Notes: generated from the sequence alone by a model not told the origin. 64,000 nucleotides of DNA from Pseudoduganella albidiflava (GCF_004322755.1 NZ_CP036401.1:6200001-6264000), one strand, 5' to 3'. Shown: positions 8,115-16,895, counted from the first letter of the stretch. Program-made: numbers and translations.

Positions 8115-9821
8115 CTATGGCGCGATTGCGACAGTTTTCCGGCGTGCCTTGAGCAAGAAACGGCCCGGATCGAGGGCGGCGGCCAGCGTGGCCTCGAGCG
8201 GCGATGCCAGTCCGTCAAGCTGGCAAGCCAGCAACTCGGCCGCCAGAGGTGCCCAGATCAGCCCGCGCGAGGCATAGCCCAGCAAGCCGTGCAGGCCCGG
8301 GTGGCGCACCACGTCGCGCAGGCGCTCCGGCTGGTTTGCCGCGCCATGGTCCGGCAAGGCGCCCACCAGCGGCAACCGGTCCGGCGCCATGCAGCGCAAG
8401 CCCACCCGGCCGGCCAGCGGCGCGTCGTCCGGCACGCGCGCGGCACCGAGGATCTCGCGCGCCCGCGCCAGGTTTTCCGCCTGGCTCGATGGCCACAGCG
8501 TGCGGTCGGCCTCGCGGTCCGACGTGCGGTCATACGTGGCGCCGACGCTGGCGATGCCGCCGGAGGCGGGCGTCATGTAAGCCTCGCGGCACACCACCAG
8601 CGGCAGCGCCGCGAAGGTGCCGGCGGCCAGGTGGGTGACCTGCCCGCGCATCGTGTACAGCGGCAGCGGTGCCGTCTGCGGCAGCTGCATCGCGCCGGCG
8701 CCGCATGCGACGATCACGTGGGCACCTTCGGCCAGCACGATGCCCTCGGCACTGCGCACCAGCCACCGCTCGCCCGCCCGCTCCAGCGCCAGCGCTTCGG
8801 CATGGAACACGCGCCGCAGGCGCTCGCCGCACGCGGCCAGCATGGCCCGGCAAACCGACGCCGGGTTGGCCCAGCCGCCCTGCGGGAACAGCCAGGCGCC
8901 ATGCGGCGTGGCGGAACCGAGCAGCGCGGAGGCCTGCGCTGCATCCAGCCAGCGCACATACTCCTCGGGATAGCGCCATGCGCCGGCCACTTCTTCCTGC
9001 AATGCCGCGTGTTCCGCATCGCGAGCCAGCTGCAGCACGCCGCACTGCTGGCCGAGGATCGGCGCGCTGCCATCGGGCGCCATGCCGCCCAGCGCGTGCC
9101 AGCGGCGCAGCGCGTACAGGTAGGCAGCGCGCGTCAGGCGCGTCGGGATATTGTCGTCGCGCGACAGCAGCGGCATGAAGATGCCGGCCCGGTTGCCGGA
9201 CGCTTCCTGCGCCGGCTCCTCGTGCCGCTCGACCAGCGTGACCTGCCAGCCGCGCGCGCACAGGCGTTCGCAGGCGGCGGCACCGGCCACGCCGGCACCG
9301 ATGACCACGGCGCTGCGCACCGGCGGCGCGGGCCGCGGCGGCTGCGGCTTGCGGCTCGTGTAGCGCGCTTGCAGGGGTTCGGTTTCGGCATCCCACGAAA
9401 AGCCGGCGGCGCGCAGGGCACGGCGCCAGGCTTCGTCGCCCAGGGGGGCCTGCAGCCGCGCGCCCGGTACCGCGAGCCGCGCCAGCGCCCGCAACGGTGC
9501 CTGCGTCGAGGGCACGATGAATTCGCCGACCCGCGCATCCAGTTCGGGCAGCATCGCTTCAGCCTCGCCCAGCACGATGTCGACGAGGGTACGGCCGCCA
9601 TCGAGTTCCAGCCGGTGCAGGCCCGGTACCGCCACCAGGAAATCCGCCCGCCAGTGCGCGGCGAGCTCCGTGTCCGCCACTTCCGGCAACGACGGCATCA
9701 CCGCGATGTAGTGCAGCCTGTCGTGCAGCCCGTCTCCGGCCGCGCGGGCCGCAGCGAGGCGCTCCGTGTCGAACGCCAGGTCGAGGATGACGCGGTCAGC
9801 CAAGGCGCGCGCACTCCGCAT
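8115..9821 (-). CDS. mnmC: MnmC-type tRNA cmnm5U34 oxidoreductase with decayed methyltransferase domain
   Basis: About 568 aa from the ATG at 9821, which overlaps tag by 26 bp; the start is not certain. Residues 175-180 (GAGVAG) begin the FAD-binding MnmC1 module, followed by EASGNRAGIFMPLLSRDDN, a PQGGW motif and a C-terminal YASRGLIWAPLAAELLA. This half removes the carboxymethyl group from cmnm5s2U34 in tRNA. Residues 10-150 align with the second part of the MnmC2 methyltransferase domain (PGLHRLELDGGR, ALARLAVPGARL), but the S-adenosylmethionine loop (GFGxGxNF in E. coli) reads AFDTERLA, and the DGFAPAKNP catalytic motif is missing. The methyl-transfer half is probably inactive. Confidence 0.85.
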   Translation of the reverse strand: MRSARALADRVILDLAFDTERLAAARAAGDGLHDRLHYIAVMPSLPEVADTELAAHWRADFLVAVPGLHRLELDGGRTLVDIVLGEAEAMLPELDARVGEFIVPSTQAPLRALARLAVPGARLQAPLGDEAWRRALRAAGFSWDAETEPLQARYTSRKPQPPRPAPPVRSAVVIGAGVAGAAACERLCARGWQVTLVERHEEPAQEASGNRAGIFMPLLSRDDNIPTRLTRAAYLYALRRWHALGGMAPDGSAPILGQQCGVLQLARDAEHAALQEEVAGAWRYPEEYVRWLDAAQASALLGSATPHGAWLFPQGGWANPASVCRAMLAACGERLRRVFHAEALALERAGERWLVRSAEGIVLAEGAHVIVACGAGAMQLPQTAPLPLYTMRGQVTHLAAGTFAALPLVVCREAYMTPASGGIASVGATYDRTSDREADRTLWPSSQAENLARAREILGAARVPDDAPLAGRVGLRCMAPDRLPLVGALPDHGAANQPERLRDVVRHPGLHGLLGYASRGLIWAPLAAELLACQLDGLASPLEATLAAALDPGRFLLKARRKTVAIAP

Positions 9822-10377
9822 GCCGGAAGCAGGCGGCATCGTGGTCGTTGACGATGCCGATACCCTGCAGGTAGGCGTACACGATGGTGGAACCGACGAA
9901 CTTGAAGCCGCGCTTGCCCAGGTCCTTCGAGATGCGGTCGGACAGATCCGTCTTCGCCATGCGGTCGGCCGGAGTGCCGATGTGGTTGCGGATCGGCTTG
10001 TTGTCCACCCAGCCCCACAGGTAGCCATCCAGTGTCTGCCCCTGCTCGCGCAGGCGCAGGTACGCCTGCGCATTGCTGATGGCCGCGGCCACCTTCAGGC
10101 GGTTGCGCACGATGCCGGGGTTGGCCAGCAGTTCGGCCACCTTGTCCGGCCCGTAGGCGGCGATCCGCACCGGATCCCAATCGTCGAACGCGGCGCGGTA
10201 GGTGTCGCGCTTGTTCAGGATGGTTTCCCACGACAGTCCCGCCTGGGCCCCCTCCAGGTTCAGCATCTCGAACAGCCGCCGCTCGTCGTGGCAAGGCACG
10301 CCCCATTCGTCGTCGTGATAGGCGATGTAGCGGGGATTGGCGGGATTGGCCCAGGTGCAGCGGACGGCGGTCGACAT
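9796..10377 (-). CDS. tag: DNA-3-methyladenine glycosylase I
   Basis: A 193-aa protein that removes 3-methyladenine from alkylated DNA in base excision repair. Family hallmarks are all present: RCTWANPANPRYIAYHDDEW at the start, GAQAGLSWETILNKRDTYR in the middle, FKFVGSTIVYAYLQGIGIVN near the end, and the zinc-binding C-terminal H...HDAACFRHAEC. The start was set at the ATG at 10377 (MSTAVRC); an in-frame ATG five codons earlier is possible. The gene overlaps mnmC by 26 bp, so the two are likely cotranscribed. Confidence 0.95.
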   Translation of the reverse strand: MSTAVRCTWANPANPRYIAYHDDEWGVPCHDERRLFEMLNLEGAQAGLSWETILNKRDTYRAAFDDWDPVRIAAYGPDKVAELLANPGIVRNRLKVAAAISNAQAYLRLREQGQTLDGYLWGWVDNKPIRNHIGTPADRMAKTDLSDRISKDLGKRGFKFVGSTIVYAYLQGIGIVNDHDAACFRHAECARLG

Positions 10378-10419
10378 GGCGGCTGGCGGCAAGTTGAGGA
10401 AGCGCCAGTATAGTGGAGC

Positions 10420-11940
10420 TTACTGCCCCGCCATCTGCCGCAGCTTGCGGCGCAGTTCGCGCTCGCGCCGCTGTTCCTCGTCCCAGTCGTGGACGATGCC
10501 CCGCCACAGCGACCACGCCATCAGCATGATGACGACCGTGAACGGCAGCGCGAACACGATGGTGGCCGTCTGCACCGCCTTCAGGCCGCCGGCCAGCAGC
10601 AGGCTGAGGGCGATGCCCGCGACCAGCACGCCCCAGGTCACCTTGACGCGCGCCGGCGGATGCGGATTGCCGCTGGTGCTCATCATGCTCAGTACCAGCA
10701 CCGCCGAGTCGCCGGACGTGACGAAGAACACCAGCACCAGCACGGTGGCCACGACCGACATCGCCGCGCCCCCCGGCAGCGCCTGGAACATCTGGAACAG
10801 CGCGGTCGACACGTCCGCCTTGACCGCTTCGGAGAGCGGCACGTGCTGCCATACTTCCATGTACAGCGCGGTACCGCCGAAGATGGAGAACCACAGGAAG
10901 GCCGCCAGCGACGGCGCCGCCACGGTACCGATGATGAATTCCCGGATCGTGCGCCCGCGCGACACGCGGGCGATGAACAGGCCCACGAACGGCGACCACG
11001 AGACCCACCAGGCCCAGTAGAAGATGGTCCAGCCGCCCACCCAGTTGGTGTCGCGGAACGGCGTCATGCGCAGGCTCATGCGCACGAATTCGGACAGGTA
11101 GGTGCCTACCGTGTTGGTCAGCGTATCGATGATGATGACGGTCGGCCCGAGGACGAAGACCGCCAGCGCCAGCAGCGCCGCCAGGATCATGTTGGCGTTC
11201 GACAGGATGCGCACGCCCTTGTCGACGCCGCTCACGGCCGAGGTGACGAACAGCGCGGTGGCGACGACGATGATGATCACCTGCGCAGTCTCCGTGTTGG
11301 GCACGCCGAATACGGACGCCAGCCCGCTGTTGATCTGCAGCGCGCCCATGCCCAGCGAAGCGGCCACGCCGAACGCGGTGGCGATCACGGCCAGCGCGTT
11401 GAACAGGCCGCCGAGCCGTTTCGGCCAGCGCCACGGCAGCGCATCCGTCACGGTGCTGATCAGCGAGCGGCCGTCGCGGCGGTACAGGAAGAAGGCGATC
11501 GCCAGCGCGACGATGCTGTACACCGCCCACGGGTGCACGCCCCAGTGGAACAGCGCATGGCGCATGGCGGCATTGGCCGCTTCCGGCGTGCCGGGCCGGA
11601 TGCCGGGCGGTGGCGCCACGTTGAAGTGCGAAATGGGTTCAGCCACGCCCCAGAACACCAGGCCGATGCCCATGCCGGCCGCGAACAGCATCGAGAACCA
11701 GCTTTTGGTTGAAAATTCCGGCGTTTCATCTTCTCCGCCCAGCTTCAGGTCGCCGTAGCGGCTGAATGCCAGGAACAGGGCGAACAGCACGAGGCCCAGC
11801 ACGAGCCACAGGTACAGCCAGCCGAAGTTGCGGGTGATGGCGGCCAGCAGCATGTCGAATTGCGCAGCCATGGTGTCGGGCGCGAGCACGCCCCAGATGA
11901 CGATCAGCAGGATGAACCCCGCCGTGAAAAACAGTTGCAT
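10420..11940 (-). CDS. BCCT family betaine/choline/carnitine transporter
   Basis: A 506-aa inner-membrane protein with about 12 membrane segments. The BCCT signature is clear: GMGIGLVFWGVAEPISHF in TM3, FHWGVHPWAVYSIVALAIAF, and the aromatic TM8 WTIFYWAWWVSWSPFVGLFI. The family imports glycine betaine, choline, carnitine or related quaternary ammonium compounds with sodium or protons. The short N-terminus and the C-terminal tail of about 30 charged residues (EEQRRERELRRKLRQM) could take part in osmosensing, as known for BetP. The gene stands alone; a ribosome site (AGGAGG) precedes the ATG. The substrate cannot be fixed, but the choline-sulfate locus elsewhere in the window makes choline or betaine attractive. 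Confidence 0.9.
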   Translation of the reverse strand: MQLFFTAGFILLIVIWGVLAPDTMAAQFDMLLAAITRNFGWLYLWLVLGLVLFALFLAFSRYGDLKLGGEDETPEFSTKSWFSMLFAAGMGIGLVFWGVAEPISHFNVAPPPGIRPGTPEAANAAMRHALFHWGVHPWAVYSIVALAIAFFLYRRDGRSLISTVTDALPWRWPKRLGGLFNALAVIATAFGVAASLGMGALQINSGLASVFGVPNTETAQVIIIVVATALFVTSAVSGVDKGVRILSNANMILAALLALAVFVLGPTVIIIDTLTNTVGTYLSEFVRMSLRMTPFRDTNWVGGWTIFYWAWWVSWSPFVGLFIARVSRGRTIREFIIGTVAAPSLAAFLWFSIFGGTALYMEVWQHVPLSEAVKADVSTALFQMFQALPGGAAMSVVATVLVLVFFVTSGDSAVLVLSMMSTSGNPHPPARVKVTWGVLVAGIALSLLLAGGLKAVQTATIVFALPFTVVIMLMAWSLWRGIVHDWDEEQRRERELRRKLRQMAGQ

Positions 11941-12066
11941 GAGACCTCCTTGGATGGCGCCTTGCGGCGGCCAGCCGGCGATTATAGGGCCCGGCCCGGC
12001 AGCATGTCGGCCGATTGGCCAGCCGGCGCGCTACACTCACGGCATCACAACCGGATGGAGAAACCC

Positions 12067-12540
12067 ATGCAATTCGAAGCACGACTGGAATGGCAGCGCA
12101 ACGGCCAGCCGTTCCTGGACCAGAAATACAGCCGCGGCCACGAATGGCGCTTCGACGGCGGCCTGCGCGTGCCCGCGTCGTCCTCGCCGCTGTCGGTGCC
12201 GCTGCCGATGTCGGTGGCCGACAACGTCGATCCGGAAGAAGCGCTGGTCGCCGCGACAGCCAGCTGCCACATGCTGTTCTTCCTGTCGATCGCGGCAAAG
12301 CGCGGCCATGTCGTGGAAAGCTATGTCGACAATCCCGTCGGTTTGCTGGAGAAGGATGGCGCCGGCCGGATGTCGATGACGAACATCACCATGCGCCCCG
12401 AGATCGTGTTCGCCGGCGGTGACTGGCCAAGCGAGGACGAGATCGCGGCGATGCACCATGAAGCGCACGACAAGTGCTACATCGCGAACTCGCTGAAGAC
12501 CGAGATCACGATCGAACCGCCGATCGAGCCGGAGGGCTGA
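12067..12540 (+). CDS. OsmC family protein (peroxiredoxin-like)
   Basis: A 157-aa protein of the OsmC/Ohr/YhfA family. The two conserved cysteines are present: C67 in AATASCHML and C137 in HDKCYIANSLKTEI. They serve as peroxidatic and resolving residues in thiol-dependent reduction of organic hydroperoxides. The segment EWRFDGGLRVPASSS is typical of the YhfA/OsmC-like subgroup rather than true Ohr. The ATG at 12067 follows a GGAG box at 12057. Monocistronic and convergent with the DUF4142 gene. Confidence 0.88.
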   Translation: MQFEARLEWQRNGQPFLDQKYSRGHEWRFDGGLRVPASSSPLSVPLPMSVADNVDPEEALVAATASCHMLFFLSIAAKRGHVVESYVDNPVGLLEKDGAGRMSMTNITMRPEIVFAGGDWPSEDEIAAMHHEAHDKCYIANSLKTEITIEPPIEPEG

Positions 12541-12581
12541 TCCGCGGCGCCCCGGCGTCAGGCAGCCGGGTCTGGAAAGAT

Positions 12582-12610
12582 AAAAAAAGCCCGGCGCATG
12601 CGCCGGGCTT
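12582..12610 (-). terminator. Rho-independent terminator for the DUF4142 gene
   Basis: A 10-bp stem (AAGCCCGGCG / CGCCGGGCTT) with a CATG loop spans 12587-12610. Read on the minus strand it is followed by a run of seven T. It lies 54 bp past the stop of the DUF4142 gene. Confidence 0.85.
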
Positions 12611-12663
12611 CCATGGTTTGCGATCGAGTCTCGCGATCAAGGCCCGCGATCAAACCGGCGAGG

Positions 12664-13359
12664 TCATTTCGCCGGCGCGGTCGCCGGATTGGTGGTCGGA
12701 TTCGCCGGGTTGGCCGGATTGTCCGTGTTGCCGCTGGATTGCTGCTGAGTGCCGACCTTGTCCTTGCTCTTCGGCATGGCCGAGCCGCCCGTGCTGCCGC
12801 TGCCGGAAGCGCCCATCGCGGTGCCGGTCTTCATGTCCTTCATGGACGAGGCCAATTGCTGCACATGGCCCATGTGCTGGTCGATGGTGGGCTGCAGCTT
12901 CGCCGCCAGGCCTTTCACGTCGGCATCCTTGGCGTTCGACTGGGTCTTGACGACCAGCGCATGCGCTTCCTTGTGGCTCTTCACGCCGGCCATGTCGAGG
13001 TAAGCCTTGTCGAACTTCTCGCCGGACATGGCCTGCAGCTTCTTCGCCATGGCCTTGTGCTTGGCATCCGGCTCGCTCGGCAGCGTCACGTTCTTGGCCT
13101 GGGCCACGGCCTTCACTTCATCGAGCCCCTTGGTGTGGTCATCCACCATCTGCTGGGCAAAGGCCTTCACTTCGGCATTCTGCGACTTCTGCAGCGCGAT
13201 CTTGGCGGTTTCCACCTCGGCCATGTTGGCGATCGCCATGTCCTTGAGTGCCTTTTCGTCGGCTTTCGCCAGCGACTGGGCATAAGCCGAACCCATGCCC
13301 ATCAGCACGGCCAGCAGCGGCACGCCCAGGTAACTCTTCCACATCCTTGCCTTGTTCAT
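12664..13359 (-). CDS. DUF4142 domain-containing periplasmic protein
   Basis: A 231-aa secreted protein. Residues 1-28 are a signal peptide ending AYA. Residues 33-165 match DUF4142, a four-helix ferritin-like bundle (LKDMAIANMAEVETAKIALQ, VKAFAQQMVDDHTKGLDEV, KFDKAYLDMAGVKSHKEAH). The C-terminal 65 residues are a Gly/Ser then Asn/Pro-rich low-complexity tail (DNPANPANPTTNPAT). The family is common in soil bacteria and is linked only loosely to stress; the function is unknown. The ATG at 13359 was chosen because AGGAGA precedes it and it gives the signal peptide. Confidence 0.85.
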   Translation of the reverse strand: MNKARMWKSYLGVPLLAVLMGMGSAYAQSLAKADEKALKDMAIANMAEVETAKIALQKSQNAEVKAFAQQMVDDHTKGLDEVKAVAQAKNVTLPSEPDAKHKAMAKKLQAMSGEKFDKAYLDMAGVKSHKEAHALVVKTQSNAKDADVKGLAAKLQPTIDQHMGHVQQLASSMKDMKTGTAMGASGSGSTGGSAMPKSKDKVGTQQQSSGNTDNPANPANPTTNPATAPAK

Positions 13360-13601
13360 TGCATTCTCCTGTAGTGGTCTGAAATTTTCGGGTGGTAAGA
13401 CACGATATGAGACAGAAACTCGGACACAAACTCCGACAACAAACTGGACAAACACGGAGCGAAGCCACTTCCAGGCTCCTTATGCGGTTTATCGAATGAG
13501 ATATGCATATTACGGCGGAACGTGCGGTGGAGACGCACATTACGCTGGACCGGGAGGCGGTGAGGCCGGGAAGCGGCGCAGGGAGTGACGCGTGGAAATG
13601 A

Positions 13602-13661
13602 GGCGGGGAATCAGGCGGGAACTGAGGCGGAAACTAAGGCGGAAACTAAGGCGGAAAACGG
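13602..13661. repeat. 12-bp tandem repeat in the gap before hxlR
   Basis: Five copies of a 12-bp unit, consensus GGCGGAAACTAA, with units three and four identical and the outer ones degenerate. The rest of the gap 13360-13756 shows no gene. The repeat is not a CRISPR (no spacers). Confidence 0.8.
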
Positions 13662-13696
13662 CGCGGGAAAGTGCACGAAAACCAGGCGAGGCCGGC

Positions 13697-13730
13697 AAAA
13701 AAGCACCGGCCGCGCGAAGCGGCCGGTGCT
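13697..13730 (-). terminator. Rho-independent terminator of the HxlR-type regulator gene
   Basis: A perfect 12-bp stem (AGCACCGGCCGC / GCGGCCGGTGCT) with a GCGAA loop. On the minus strand it is followed by six T. It lies 27 bp past the stop of the HxlR gene. Confidence 0.88.
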
Positions 13731-13756
13731 GCCTTCATTGGCCCGTCGCCGGGCAG

Positions 13757-14299
13757 CTAATTGGCGCCGGGCGTGACGGTGCCGTTACCGCCCGCATGCT
13801 TGATGAACGGCACGCGCTGGCTGACTTCGCGCAGCCGTGCCCGCATGACCTCCGGCGCCGCCGGACCGGGTGCGAACACGTACTCCTCGTCGCTGATCGT
13901 CGCACCGCTGCGTTTGTCGACCAGGATCTGCTCGGCCGGCTGGCCGGTTTCCCGGTGTACAACGAGCAGGCTGGCCCCTTCCGGCGCCAGGTGTTCATTG
14001 CCCCATGCCACGAATGCCAGCAGGACAGGCTTGAACGCGCGACCCTTTTCGGTCAGCAGGTACTCGTAGCGCGGCGGCCGGGCACTGTACTGCCGCTTTT
14101 CCATCAGGCCGCCCGCTACCAGCCCGGCCAGCCGCCGGGTCAGCATGTTGGGCGCGATCTTCAGGCTTTTCTCAAACTCGTCGAACCGTGTGAGCCCGTA
14201 AAACGCGTCGCGCAGGATGAGAATGCTCCACCATTCGCCTACCTTGCCGAGGCTGCGCGCTATCGGACAGGGCATCTGGCCAAAATCGGTATGTTTCAT
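13757..14299 (-). CDS. HxlR family transcriptional regulator
   Basis: A 180-aa protein. Residues 8-110 are the HxlR winged helix: MPCPIARSLGKVGEWWSILI with the conserved early cysteine (C11), RFDEFEKSLKIAPNMLTRRL as the recognition region, and RPPRYEYLLTEKG as the wing. HxlR regulators often sense aldehydes, thiols or oxidants through the first cysteine. A C-terminal extension of about 60 residues (VVHRETGQPAEQILVDKRSG) is typical of a subset of the family. The ATG at 14299 follows a GGGAGG box; the track of in-frame codons upstream has no ribosome site. No target gene is obvious next door. Confidence 0.9.
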   Translation of the reverse strand: MKHTDFGQMPCPIARSLGKVGEWWSILILRDAFYGLTRFDEFEKSLKIAPNMLTRRLAGLVAGGLMEKRQYSARPPRYEYLLTEKGRAFKPVLLAFVAWGNEHLAPEGASLLVVHRETGQPAEQILVDKRSGATISDEEYVFAPGPAAPEVMRARLREVSQRVPFIKHAGGNGTVTPGAN

Positions 14300-14311
14300 T
14301 ATTCCTCCCAC

Positions 14312-14596
14312 TTGTGCACATTAAAAAACGAACGAGCGCAACAGAGGCTCTGTTTTACCCTGAAAATGGTCCGAACAAACTATCGAATAATCACCGACGG
14401 GATAAAAGAACGTGTTTTTTCACTCTGGGCTCAGCATTATGGCCATTCGTGCACAGTGAATAGGCAACTGGCCGTTTGCTATGCGATAAAAAATGATCCG
14501 GCAACGCGAACGGTGATATTTTCTATTTAATTACGGTGCATAATATATGCAGCCCGGAAGCCATCGCCAACCTTATGTCGCAGTAATCCCCATGTT
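14312..14596. other. AT-rich intergenic region
   Basis: About 285 bp with clearly lower GC than the surroundings (TTTTCTATTTAATTACGG and AATATATGC). It holds the divergent promoters of the HxlR gene and the receiver-protein gene. A 54-codon frame (14366-14530, plus) is open but lacks a ribosome site, so it is not called as a gene. Confidence 0.6.
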
Positions 14597-15082
14597 ATGT
14601 ACCTGACGACCGACGCCACCGTTCGCAATATCCTGATCGTGGATGATTCCGCTTTCGAACAGCGCTTGCTGGCCGACCTGCTCAGCGAGTTTCCCTACCG
14701 CGTGTGCGTTGCCTTCAACGGCGAGGAAGGTTACCGCCTGGCACAGACCCGGCATCCGGACCTGATCCTGCTCGACGTGCGCATGCCTGACATGGATGGC
14801 TACACCTGCTGCCGCCTGCTGAAAGCCAACCCGGCCACGCAGGACATCCCTGTCATCTTCGTCAGCGGCACCGAATCGGCGGAAGAACGCATCCATGGCC
14901 TGTCGATCGGCGGCGTGGACTTCGTCAGCAAGCCCTTCCTGCCGGCCGAGCTGGCCGCACGCATCCATGTGCACCTGAACCTGATGCCGCGGCAGGAACC
15001 GGCGCCCGCGCGCTGCGCCGATGCGCCCGACATCCCATTTCTTCAGGCTGACCGGGGCGCTGGCCCGCAACGGGATCACTGA
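14597..15082 (+). CDS. single-domain response regulator
   Basis: A 161-aa protein. Residues 10-130 are a receiver domain: acidic pair D16/D17 (IVDDS), phospho-acceptor D60 (LILLDVRMPDMDGYT), S90/T92 and K112-P113. No output domain follows; the last 30 residues (RQEPAPARCADAPD...) are Pro/Ala-rich and look disordered. Such CheY-like proteins act by protein contact or as phosphate sinks. No histidine kinase gene is adjacent, so the partner is unknown. The ribosome site before 14597 is weak. The tail might have been shortened by a frameshift, since the +1 frame stays open for about 25 more codons, but there is no family evidence for this. Confidence 0.8.
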   Translation: MYLTTDATVRNILIVDDSAFEQRLLADLLSEFPYRVCVAFNGEEGYRLAQTRHPDLILLDVRMPDMDGYTCCRLLKANPATQDIPVIFVSGTESAEERIHGLSIGGVDFVSKPFLPAELAARIHVHLNLMPRQEPAPARCADAPDIPFLQADRGAGPQRDH

Positions 15083-15110
15083 AGCGCGCCAGTGCATGCC
15101 ACTGGCAAGA

Positions 15111-15198
15111 TCATAGACAACTGAGTCTATGACTGCTGGAATTTTATCGCCAACTCCTCATATTCCACGGCAAAAATAAGTATACAAGTCGGTCTATG
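15111..15198 (+). promoter_or_regulatory. probable BlaI-type operator and promoter region
   Basis: A perfect 8-bp inverted repeat, TCATAGAC-N6-GTCTATGA, spans 15111-15132. The half site GTCTATG recurs at 15192-15198, just before the blaI-like gene. BlaI/MecI repressors bind dyads in their own promoters, so autoregulation is likely. Confidence 0.55.
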
Positions 15199-15234
15199 TT
15201 GGCTATCGTGTGAAAAACATCACGAGGAACCGCC

Positions 15235-15618
15235 ATGACGGCACCCGCCGACCATCCGAAGCCGACACCGGCCGAGCTGGAATTGCTCCAGGCGCTGTGG
15301 CCGCTGGGCGCCGCGACCGCGCGCCAGGTTCACGACGCGCTGCGCGACAGCCGGCCCGAGCTGGGCTATGGCGCCGTGCTGCGCCTGATGCAGGTGATGC
15401 ACGGCAAGGGCCTGCTGATCCGCGACGACAGCCAGCGCTCCCATGTGTACGCACCCGCGCAGCCGCGCGACGCCTTGCAGACGAATTTGCTGAAAGACCT
15501 GTTGCAGCGCGCTTTTGCCGGTTCCGCCAAGGCACTGGTGCTGGCCGCGCTGAAAACCGGCATCTCGCGCAAGGACCGCGAGGAGATCGAACGCATGCTC
15601 CGGGAGGAAAAAGAATGA
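15235..15618 (+). CDS. BlaI/MecI/CopY family repressor
   Basis: A 127-aa winged-helix repressor. PTPAELELLQALWPLGAATA and YGAVLRLMQVMHGKGLLIRD are the canonical BlaI DNA-binding segments, followed by SHVYAPAQPRD (the wing and start of the dimerisation part) and a helical C-terminus. It would repress its own operon until cleaved or released by the downstream M56 membrane peptidase. The stop overlaps the next ATG (ATGA at 15615), which indicates translational coupling. An upstream dyad is the likely operator. Confidence 0.9.
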   Translation: MTAPADHPKPTPAELELLQALWPLGAATARQVHDALRDSRPELGYGAVLRLMQVMHGKGLLIRDDSQRSHVYAPAQPRDALQTNLLKDLLQRAFAGSAKALVLAALKTGISRKDREEIERMLREEKE

Positions 15619-16895
15619 CGGCGATGTTCTTGCGGCCTGGCGGCGTCGTCGATGCGCTGGGCTGGACCCTCGTGCATTTCCTGTGGCAGGGTGCGCTTGC
15701 CGGTGCCGTCACCGCGCTGGTACTGGCCGCGTTGCGCGATGCCCGGCCGCAGCTGCGCTATGCGATGGCCTGCACCGGCCTGCTGGCCTGCGTGCTGTGG
15801 CCGGCCGCCACGCTGGCACTGCGGCTGCACGAGGCCACGGCGGCCGCGGGCGGCGGTGCCGTCGTCCAGCTGGATGGCTCCTTGCAGGCCGGCGGGCTTG
15901 CCGGGCTGGTGCAGGCGCACATGGGCTGGATCGTCGCGGCCTGGGCGGCATGCTGCATGGCGCTGCTGGCCCGTACGGCACTCGGCATGGCATGGATCGC
16001 GCGTGCCGTGCGCACCGGCGCACACGATCCGTCGTGGCAGGCGCGGCTGGACCGGCTGGCCGGCGCGATGGGCGTGGCGCGCCGGGTGCGGCTGCGCGTC
16101 GTGCAGGGCCTGGCCAGCCCGGTCGCGGCGGGCTGCTGGCGCCCCGTCGTGCTGGTGCCGGCCAGCCTGCTGTCGGGCATGCCGCCGGACCTGCTGCACG
16201 CGCTGCTGGCGCATGAAATGGCCCATATCCGCCGCCACGACTACCTGGTGAATGTATTGCAGAACCTGGCCGAAACCCTGCTGTTCTACCACCCCGCCGT
16301 GTGGCGGCTGTCGCGCCGCATCCGGTTCGAACGCGAACTGGTCGCGGACGATCTCGCCGCTGGCCACGCCGGTGGTCCGCGCCGCCTGGCGCATGCCCTG
16401 TCCGAACTGGAAAAGCGCCAGTTCGCCCACCACGAACCGGCCCTCGCGGCCGATGGAGGAGACTTGATGAAGCGTGTTACCCGACTGCTGCGCCCCGCCA
16501 CCGGGCGCGATCCTTCGACCACCGTCGCCACCGCGCTGGCCGCCGTGCTGCCGGCACTGGCGCTGGCCGGCGCCTTTTTCGCCGGCGCGGCGCAGGCGGA
16601 CGTGGTGACGGCCGATCCGGACAAGCGAGCCGTCGTCGACTTCAAGACCTGCGCCAAGCCGGTGTGGCCGAAAGCGTCGCTGGCGGCCCACCACACGGGT
16701 ACCGTGACGCTGGCCTTCCTGATCGACACGGATGGCACCGTGGGGGATGCGGAGGTGAAGCAGTCGAGCGGCCACCCGGCACTGGATGAAGCCGCGCGCG
16801 AAGGAATCCGCAAATGCCGGTTCGTTCCCGGCGTGAAGGACGGCAAGCCGGTCGCGTCATGGATGCGCATGCAATACACGTGGCTGCTCAAGTGA
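15615..16895 (+). CDS. BlaR1-like M56 membrane metallopeptidase with TonB-type C-terminus
   Basis: A 426-aa protein. Several membrane segments occupy residues 10-130. The cytosolic zinc-peptidase motif HEMAH is at 200-204, with a downstream ERELVADDLA (residues 239-248) giving the third ligand. Another membrane segment lies near residue 310. Instead of a penicillin-binding sensor, residues 335-426 form a TonB_C-like domain (HTGTVTLAFLIDTDGTVGDA, SSGHPALDEAAREGIRKCRF). The protein would cleave or displace the cognate BlaI when its periplasmic part senses envelope stress. The ATG at 15615 overlaps the blaI stop. The inducer is unknown; no beta-lactamase gene is nearby. Confidence 0.88.
   Translation: MTAMFLRPGGVVDALGWTLVHFLWQGALAGAVTALVLAALRDARPQLRYAMACTGLLACVLWPAATLALRLHEATAAAGGGAVVQLDGSLQAGGLAGLVQAHMGWIVAAWAACCMALLARTALGMAWIARAVRTGAHDPSWQARLDRLAGAMGVARRVRLRVVQGLASPVAAGCWRPVVLVPASLLSGMPPDLLHALLAHEMAHIRRHDYLVNVLQNLAETLLFYHPAVWRLSRRIRFERELVADDLAAGHAGGPRRLAHALSELEKRQFAHHEPALAADGGDLMKRVTRLLRPATGRDPSTTVATALAAVLPALALAGAFFAGAAQADVVTADPDKRAVVDFKTCAKPVWPKASLAAHHTGTVTLAFLIDTDGTVGDAEVKQSSGHPALDEAAREGIRKCRFVPGVKDGKPVASWMRMQYTWLLK

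Noticed and set aside
13602..13661. possible CRISPR array
   Set aside because: Units are 12 bp and contiguous with no spacers, and there are no cas genes.
14366..14530. 54-codon frame in the AT-rich gap
   Set aside because: No ribosome site and no recognisable sequence; it may be chance in AT-rich DNA.
14597..15111. frameshift at the end of the receiver protein
   Set aside because: The +1 frame stays open for about 25 codons, but neither ending matches a known output domain, so there is no reason to prefer a shift.
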